A DNA stretch of 64,000 nucleotides from Halovenus salina (GTDB taxonomy: Archaea; Halobacteriota; Halobacteria; Halobacteriales; Haloarculaceae): contig NZ_CP112972.1 of NCBI RefSeq assembly GCF_026410925.1, forward strand, positions 248,001 to 312,000. The letters run 5' to 3'. The first letter of the stretch is position 1; every line of letters begins with the position of its first letter. Positions 58,805 to 64,000 of this stretch are shown here, in pieces. A program made the translations under genes and the position numbers. Under the pieces are notes generated by a model. The model did not search any database. It was not told the DNA's origin and saw only the letters and a list, made by a program, of their open reading frames with translations.

Positions 58805-59179
58805 TCACGCTCGCTCTGGGACGCCTGTCAGAATCTGTGCCACATCTCTGATGTTGTGCGTGTCGACCAACAACTCCGCGGCCACCCGGAGGGTCACGTC
58901 TGGCTCAGTGTCGACGCCGTAGCAGGCGGTGTACAGTGCCAGCCAATCGTTCATTGAGGATTCGAGCGCCTGGTACTTGTCGGGGGGAAAGTGAATGTTC
59001 TGGCCGCCTGTCCTGGCCTCGACGTAGAGCGAGACGGCAGGACCGACGCCCTCTCGGAGTATCTCCATCGCCCGCCCCTCGTCCGGCGGCTCTGCTGGCG
59101 GCTCGAAGGCCGCACAGTCTTTGGTCGCCCGTCTTGCGATCTCGTGAACCCGCCGGTGAAACGTCTCTGACTGTGCCAT
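58805..59179 (-). CDS. Conserved hypothetical protein at the end of the etf operon
   Basis: A 124-residue, mainly alpha-helical protein (MAQSETFHRRVHEIARRATK, later SSMNDWLALYTACYGVDTEP). No motif is recognised and it has no membrane helix. It starts 7 nt after the fixC stop and is the last gene of the etfB-etfA-fixC operon, so it may assist the flavoprotein system. The ATG at 59179 is chosen over an upstream in-frame start inside fixC. Confidence 0.6.
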   Translation of the reverse strand: MAQSETFHRRVHEIARRATKDCAAFEPPAEPPDEGRAMEILREGVGPAVSLYVEARTGGQNIHFPPDKYQALESSMNDWLALYTACYGVDTEPDVTLRVAAELLVDTHNIRDVAQILTGVPERA

Positions 59180-59186
59180 GATTGGC

Positions 59187-60845
59187 CTACCCCTGTTTGA
59201 ACTCGACGCCTTTGCCGCCGCGGGGGTGCTCCCAGTGGGTGTCTGCGACGACGGCACAGGTACCACACTCCACGCACGGTTGGGTGTCGAGGCTCACCTT
59301 GCGTTCGGTCGTGCCGTTGGTCTGTACCGTCTCTTCGCGGTAACAGCCACCGCCAAAGCCCTCTGCGCTGACCGGACAGGCGGTAACGGCAGTCCCGCTC
59401 GCCTCGTAGCTGTCGTCGCGGAGTTCGATGTGTGGGTCGTCGACGTTGTAGGTCAGGTCGCCGATACGGTCGTCGAGTTCCGGCGGTTCGACCGTGTTCT
59501 CGCCGTCGACCGGGTCACCGAGTACCTCCCCCACGCGCTCGGGAATCGTCACGTAGGTCATCTTCGTGTCCGGAATCATTCCGAGGACGAACGGTGAGTT
59601 GAACGACCGCTCCAGCAGGCCGTCGAACAGCTGCAGCCCCATCGCACCGACGCGAGAGTTGAGAACCGCCGACCCGAGCCTGTTCACGGGGCCACTTTCC
59701 GAGACGAGCCGCGTCGCGCGGTACCGGCGTGGCCGCAGCCGTTTCATCACGCCCTCGTCTTCGAGTTTCTGCTCGTATAGTGCGCCCGCAGCCAGGCTGT
59801 TCCCCCGTGTCTTTGCTTCCGCTACTGCCTCGGCCGCGAGCCCGCCGGCCGTGACGGCGTGGTTCATCCCCTTGATGATGGGTCCCTGGGCCTGCATCTG
59901 TCCGGCTGCGTCGCCGACAAGCAGCAGGCGACCCCGGTGTGGCGACGGGTGGGCGACTTTTTTCGAGTCCGGAACCAGTTTGGCGGCGTACTCGCGTTCG
60001 TCGTACTCACCCTGGAACCACTGGTCAAGCAACGGGTGGGTGAGCAGGCTATCGAGGAGTTCGTGTGGCTCTGCCCGGCCGTCTGCCAGTGAGTCTAGGT
60101 GGAAAACGGTCCCGACAGAGAGCGAGTCCTCGTTGGTGTAGAGGAACCCACCGCCTCTGATGCCGTCGAAGAGGTCGCCCGAGAAGAGATGTGCCGACCC
60201 GCTCTCTGGGCTCACATCGAAGCGTTCGTTGATGACCGACGGCTCCATGTCGACGACCGCCTTGACGCCCTGGAACCAATCCTCGGGCTCGTCCCAGTTC
60301 ATCAGGCCCGCGTCTCGGGCGAGTTCGGAGTTCACGCCGTCTGCGGCGATAATCACGTCTGCCGTGATGGGGTCGAGTTCGTCGCAGGTGACGCCGACGA
60401 TTGTCCCGCCTTCTCGGAGCAGTCCGTTGACGCGAACGTCGGTTAGCAGACCGCCACCCGTCTCGCGTGTCATCTCGTGGACCCGCTCGGCCAGCCAGGA
60501 GTCCATCCGCCGCCTGAGAACGGCGTCACACCACTCCGTTCCCTTGTTGTGAATCCGGTCGAGGTCGAACGTCTTGACGCTCTCGCCAGCGATGTTGTGG
60601 ATGTAGTACTCCTCGACCGGGCGCTCGGCGGCCGCCTCGCGAAAGCCGGGGAACAGGTCGTCGATTGTGTACGGTGCCCACTCCTCGGCGTAGATGAGCC
60701 CGCCTGAGACGTTCTTCGCGCCCGCGTCCGCGCCACGTTCGAGGACAAGTGTCTCGATTCCCTGGTTTGCCAGTGCTGCTGCGGCGGCGGCACCGCCGGG
60801 ACCGGCCCCGACGACAACCGCCTCGTAGTGTTCGTATTCAGTCAT
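59187..60845 (-). CDS. fixC: FixC-like ETF:quinone oxidoreductase fused to FixX ferredoxin
   Basis: A 552-residue flavoprotein that takes electrons from EtfAB and passes them to quinone or another acceptor. FAD binding is seen at the N-terminus (VVVGAGPGGAAAAAALANQG) and LLLVGDAAGQMQAQGPIIKGMN in the middle. The last 90 residues are a FixX-type 4Fe-4S ferredoxin domain (CPVSAEGFGGGC... PCVECGTC), which in most operons is a separate gene. The gene is downstream of etfA and part of the etfB-etfA-fixCX-hypothetical operon on the minus strand. Confidence 0.9.
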   Translation of the reverse strand: MTEYEHYEAVVVGAGPGGAAAAAALANQGIETLVLERGADAGAKNVSGGLIYAEEWAPYTIDDLFPGFREAAAERPVEEYYIHNIAGESVKTFDLDRIHNKGTEWCDAVLRRRMDSWLAERVHEMTRETGGGLLTDVRVNGLLREGGTIVGVTCDELDPITADVIIAADGVNSELARDAGLMNWDEPEDWFQGVKAVVDMEPSVINERFDVSPESGSAHLFSGDLFDGIRGGGFLYTNEDSLSVGTVFHLDSLADGRAEPHELLDSLLTHPLLDQWFQGEYDEREYAAKLVPDSKKVAHPSPHRGRLLLVGDAAGQMQAQGPIIKGMNHAVTAGGLAAEAVAEAKTRGNSLAAGALYEQKLEDEGVMKRLRPRRYRATRLVSESGPVNRLGSAVLNSRVGAMGLQLFDGLLERSFNSPFVLGMIPDTKMTYVTIPERVGEVLGDPVDGENTVEPPELDDRIGDLTYNVDDPHIELRDDSYEASGTAVTACPVSAEGFGGGCYREETVQTNGTTERKVSLDTQPCVECGTCAVVADTHWEHPRGGKGVEFKQG

Positions 60846-60887
60846 CGTATCCCTCCTGTAGCTGTTGGTGGCGTGTCGAGAACGTCA

Positions 60888-62555
60888 TCAGTCGTTACTC
60901 ACCTCGGCAACCGCCCGCTCGAAGCTCCCCTCCTCGAGTGCCTCGATGAACCGAGGAAGCACCTCGAAGAGGTCTCCCTCGATGAAGTAATCCGAGAAGT
61001 CTCTGATGTCGGCCTCAGGGTCGGTGTTGATTGCGACGATGGTCTCAGAGTCGTCCATCCCGACTTTGTGTTGCACCGCCCCGGAGATGCCCGCGGCGAT
61101 GTAGAGGGCTGGTTCGACCGCCTGGCCGGATTCACCAATCTGGCGCTCCTCGGTGATGTAGCCCTCGACGTGGCCCTCGAACTCGTAAGAGGCTGTGATG
61201 ACACCCCGTGAGAGACCGAAGCCGGCGTCCTCGAACTGGTCTGTCAGCTCAAGTCCCAACTCGATGCCCTCGGTCGGGTCGACGCGGTCGATGCCGCGAC
61301 CCATCGCGACGATGACATCGTGACCCGTCAGGTCGACACCCTCCTCCAGCTGGTCGTGTTCGAGGACGTCGACCTGGAACCAGTCCTCGGGCAACTCGAT
61401 GTCGTGTTCGAGTATCTCGCCCTCGCGGCCCTCGTCTGGCTCCGGAAGGTCGAACGTTCCTGGGATGACGCTTGCACCCTGTGGGTGGAAGTCCCGGAAC
61501 GGCTTGTCGATACAGAGAATCGTGGAGTACTCGAACCCGGAGAAATCCGGTCGGGGCATGTGGAGCACGCGCTCGAACTCCACGCTGTCGCCTGGCTTGC
61601 CCGTTTTCGCCGGGTTCGAGATCATCGCCTCGTCGATGTAGAGGTCTGAACAGTCAGAGGCCAGCCCGGAGTCGAGTTCGCCCTGGACAAGCGCCGAGAG
61701 GTCCCGACCGTTGTTCGTTGCCGGGAAGATGTTGTACCGGGGTTCGTGGTAGTCTCGCCACTCCTGTCTCCAGTCTCTGCACATGTGACAGAATATCTCA
61801 GTGTAGGGCTTATGTCTGAACCGTCCGAGCCGGTCGTCCTCGTGATAGACCACGCGGTCGGCTCCATAAGCGATTGCCTCGTCGGCGAGGTCAGCGACCG
61901 AGTCTCCGATCAGTACCGCCACCACCTCCTCGCTATTCCCATCCTCGTCGCCGCCGTAGGCCGCCGTATCCTCGGCGATATCCTCGTCGGCGTTGTAGGC
62001 GTCCATCAACTCCCGGGCACGGCCCAGCATCTCTTTGGAGACATCGATAAGCTCGCCCTGCTGGGTCTCGCAGTAGACCCACATGTCGCGGTACTGCTCG
62101 CCCGAGAGGCCCTCGACGTACTGTTTGTCCGCGGTCGGGTGGTCGAGGTCGGGATATTTCTCTTCTGGGGGTTCGTACTCTGGCTCGTCACCATCGTCCT
62201 CTGTCCCCTCTATGGATTCGATGCGGCTCTCGATCTGTGAGATTGCGCCTTTGCGCTCGTCTCCCGCCTTCTCGCGTTCGAGGATGTCACGGAGCACTTC
62301 CGGGTCCTCGACGTCTCGGACCATGTTCGCGATGTCCGCGATGGTCAGTTCCGTCAGGTCGACCGTCTCTGGGTCGGTTTCGTCGTCGGCCTCCAGTGTC
62401 TCGATGCGGCTCTCGATGAGTGTCTTGACAGGTGCTCTGTCCTCGCCGTCCGCTTCGAGCGAGAGCATCTCCCGCAGTTCCCCAACATCTTCGATGCGAT
62501 TCACCTCGGGACCAAGGTCGGCAATCTCGTGGTCGGTCGGGTCAATATCGACCAT
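60888..62555 (-). CDS. etfA: Electron transfer flavoprotein alpha subunit with N-terminal repeat extension
   Basis: A 555-residue EtfA/FixB protein. The C-terminal part has the FAD-binding region (VIVAMGRGIDRVDPTEGIEL, then QIGESGQAVEPALYIAAGISGAVQH and VAINTDPEADIRDFSDY), which are diagnostic. The first 120 residues hold two copies of a charged helical unit (REMLSLEADGEDRAPVKTLI / LRDILEREKAGDERKGAISQ, each ending IESRIE.(L/I)E). The standard subunit is about 320 aa. It follows etfB by 2 nt, so the two are co-translated. Confidence 0.92.
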   Translation of the reverse strand: MVDIDPTDHEIADLGPEVNRIEDVGELREMLSLEADGEDRAPVKTLIESRIETLEADDETDPETVDLTELTIADIANMVRDVEDPEVLRDILEREKAGDERKGAISQIESRIESIEGTEDDGDEPEYEPPEEKYPDLDHPTADKQYVEGLSGEQYRDMWVYCETQQGELIDVSKEMLGRARELMDAYNADEDIAEDTAAYGGDEDGNSEEVVAVLIGDSVADLADEAIAYGADRVVYHEDDRLGRFRHKPYTEIFCHMCRDWRQEWRDYHEPRYNIFPATNNGRDLSALVQGELDSGLASDCSDLYIDEAMISNPAKTGKPGDSVEFERVLHMPRPDFSGFEYSTILCIDKPFRDFHPQGASVIPGTFDLPEPDEGREGEILEHDIELPEDWFQVDVLEHDQLEEGVDLTGHDVIVAMGRGIDRVDPTEGIELGLELTDQFEDAGFGLSRGVITASYEFEGHVEGYITEERQIGESGQAVEPALYIAAGISGAVQHKVGMDDSETIVAINTDPEADIRDFSDYFIEGDLFEVLPRFIEALEEGSFERAVAEVSND

Positions 62556-62557
62556 GC

Positions 62558-63439
62558 TCAGTCACCCCCCGCGAACGCGTTCAGCTCCTCGAATACCGCT
62601 GTCATCCCCTCCTCGTCGTCGGGCGTCACCATCGTCGCCTCGCGCTCGGAGGGGCCTTTGGGAATCGGGTCTACCCCGGAGACGATGGTCGGCGACCCGT
62701 CGAGCCCGATGAAATCCGGGTCGAGGTTGAGCGCCTCGTGGTCCCAGACGGTCACGTCCTCGTCGGGGTCGAGGTTCGCCGCCCGCTCCTGTGTCTGCTC
62801 GCGGAGGTCCTTGTACCGGAGTCGGTGCTCCGCTCGACGGTAGTTCGCCTCGAACTCCGGGTCAGTGACGATAAACACCGGTAGGTCGGCCTCGATAGTC
62901 TCGATCTCCGAGAGGTCTCCTTCGACCAGTCGCTTCGCACGCACCGTCTCTGTTTCCTCGTCGATATCGAGCGAGATGACGTGCGTAATCAGCGGTCTGT
63001 CCGTGAGTTCGTCGTTGATGTCGATACACCAGTTGGTCTGTGGGCCGGTGTGGCCAGTCTCGCCGTCAGCGGTTTTGAAGCCCGCGAAGATGATATCGGG
63101 CTCCTCGTCGAGCATCTCGATACCTGTGGCAATCGTCATGGCTGTTGCCCACGTGTCTGCTGCACCCATCTCCCGGTCGGAAAGCAAGTAGAGGTCGTCC
63201 GCGTAGACGTCGTCCATCCCCTCACGCAGGACCTCCTTGTAGCCTGGCGGCCCCATGCTCAGAAGCGAGACGTGTCCGCCGTGTTTGACCTTCGTCTGGA
63301 GTGCTGCCTGGAGCGCGACCTTGTCGTTCGGGTTCATGACTGTCGGCGTCTTGCCGCGTTCCAGGTGGCCATCCTCGTCGAACGATACCTTTCCCTCTCT
63401 GAAGTCGGGAACGCCTTTGGTAAGTGTGACCATGTGCAT
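62558..63439 (-). CDS. etfB: Electron transfer flavoprotein beta subunit
   Basis: A 293-residue EtfB/FixA protein. Family blocks include MHMVTLTKGVPDF at the start, VMNPNDKVALQAALQTK, and the nucleotide-binding DIIFAGFKTADGETGHTGPQ (the usual GxxSxDxxTGQVG loop in a modified form). Together with EtfA it accepts electrons, for instance from acyl-CoA dehydrogenases, and hands them to FixC. Three nearby starts are possible; the ATG at 63439 gives the family-typical N-terminus. It is the first gene of the operon. Confidence 0.93.
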   Translation of the reverse strand: MHMVTLTKGVPDFREGKVSFDEDGHLERGKTPTVMNPNDKVALQAALQTKVKHGGHVSLLSMGPPGYKEVLREGMDDVYADDLYLLSDREMGAADTWATAMTIATGIEMLDEEPDIIFAGFKTADGETGHTGPQTNWCIDINDELTDRPLITHVISLDIDEETETVRAKRLVEGDLSEIETIEADLPVFIVTDPEFEANYRRAEHRLRYKDLREQTQERAANLDPDEDVTVWDHEALNLDPDFIGLDGSPTIVSGVDPIPKGPSEREATMVTPDDEEGMTAVFEELNAFAGGD

Positions 63440-63557
63440 GTATAACACTACCCTATCACAGAATCATCTCACCGGGGGATTAAGACGTTTGTCACTAGCT
63501 GCTCAGGAAGCCGAGGGTTCTGACACCGGAGTTGGCTGTCGGTTGCTGCACAGGACG

Positions 63558-63566
63558 TTTATATAG
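63558..63566 (+). promoter_or_regulatory. TATA box of the SpoIIAA-like gene
   Basis: TTTATATAG is centred 26 nt before the ATG at 63587. A very clear leaderless promoter. Confidence 0.6.
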
Positions 63567-63586
63567 AGACACGAAAAAGATAGGGT

Positions 63587-63985
63587 ATGACGCGGGTGAT
63601 TGAGGAGACAGAGACCTACAGAATCGAGGTGGACCAAGACATCGATACGGTAATTTACACGTGGACGAAACCTGTTTCGGGCGAGGAACTCCGGCAAGGC
63701 GCAAATGCATTGCTGGCGTTCGCGGCGGACAACGACCTCTTCAAGATGATTATTGATTCGAACAGAATCGAAGCCCACACCAAAGCTGATAGAACGTGGC
63801 TACAGGAAGAGTGGGCGCCGGACATCATCGACGCCGGAATGATGTACAGCGGTGTTGTCTATCCTGGAACTCTCATCGCGGAGATGGACATCGAACAGCT
63901 CATGGATGGGATGGACGACTCCGAACACCGGTCGTATATTACCGAGAGTCTGCCAGAGGCCCGCGAGTGGATTGCCGAGAAATAG
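63587..63985 (+). CDS. SpoIIAA/STAS-like protein
   Basis: A 132-residue soluble protein. The beta-alpha pattern (YRIEVDQDIDTVIYTWTKPVSGEELRQGANALLAFAADNDLFKMIIDSNRI...) resembles the SpoIIAA-like/STAS family found singly in many prokaryotes. The typical lipid-binding pocket residues cannot be judged. The function is unknown; it stands alone near the end of the window and is divergent from etfB. The TATA box is strong. Confidence 0.6.
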   Translation: MTRVIEETETYRIEVDQDIDTVIYTWTKPVSGEELRQGANALLAFAADNDLFKMIIDSNRIEAHTKADRTWLQEEWAPDIIDAGMMYSGVVYPGTLIAEMDIEQLMDGMDDSEHRSYITESLPEAREWIAEK

Positions 63986-64000
63986 GCTGTCGACACAGCG

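Noticed and set aside
1..64000. CRISPR arrays, prophage or a toxin-antitoxin or defence island
   Set aside because: No regular short repeats with spacers were noticed, and all genes with recognised domains are housekeeping, transport or regulatory.

Overview
The window is a 64-kb piece of a haloarchaeal (class Halobacteria) chromosome. The evidence is high GC with C/G-ending codons, strongly acidic proteins (many Asp/Glu, few Lys), leaderless genes with an archaeal TATA box about 25-31 nt before the start codon, and a purely archaeal gene set: PAN and CDC48 AAA ATPases, aIF1A, a TFB-like regulator, TmcA, a FixABCX-type electron transfer system and many small Halobacteria-only proteins. I cannot name the genus. 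Coding density is high and most genes are housekeeping.

Layout. 1-6 kb: 3' part of a Dna2/Upf1-like helicase, a membrane protein with a PH-like tail, a LarA-type lactate racemase and a MacB/LolD-type ABC exporter pair. 6-12 kb (minus): a formate/nitrite-channel protein fused to stress domains, a methyl-accepting transducer and a lipoprotein with a zinc-peptidase-like motif. 12-12.6 kb: tRNA-Leu with several extra copies of its 3' end. 12.5-15.3 kb: TFB-like mini-regulator, coaD, a winged-helix regulator, dinB. 15.6-16.5 kb: an erythromycin-esterase-like pseudogene broken by a 388-bp mobile element. 16.5-22.7 kb: protein quality control (PAN, oligoendopeptidase F, an Hsp20-like small protein plus CDC48). 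22.7-29.9 kb: methyltransferase, M24 peptidase, a JAMM-like protein, an MBL-like protein, a two-domain VOC protein, pyruvate kinase, a small HTH protein. 29.9-35.9 kb: MutS-like ATPase plus Lhr helicase, DUF302, a HAD phosphatase. 36.0-36.4 kb: a second, inverted copy of the 388-bp element. 36.4-42.2 kb: GTPBP1-like GTPase, GNAT, 2-hydroxyacid dehydrogenase, aminotransferase, aIF1A, cold-shock protein. 42.4-45.6 kb: an ABC ATPase and a permease fused to a CPBP intramembrane protease. 45.5-50.6 kb: UPF0201/UPF0200 pair, M28 peptidase, CBS protein, methyltransferase, DUF418. 50.6-57.8 kb: hisD, serA, purB, tmcA, DUF456. 57.8-64 kb: small zinc protein, HTH-GNAT, an etfB-etfA-fixCX-hypothetical operon, and a SpoIIAA-like protein.

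The strongest non-routine signal is the pair of 388-bp inverted, non-coding elements (15691-16078 and 35996-36383). Both have matching terminal inverted repeats, their own perfect 8-bp target duplications and an interior built from consecutive short hairpins. They look like a miniature transposable element of IS6-type descent. One copy interrupts an esterase gene, and removing it with one duplication restores the reading frame exactly. I see no CRISPR array, prophage, toxin-antitoxin pair or recognised defence island, and no clear new multi-gene system. The remaining points of interest are domain fusions (FNT-Usp, ABC permease-CPBP, FixC-FixX, HTH-GNAT), enzyme folds with missing catalytic residues, and tRNA-derived repeats.
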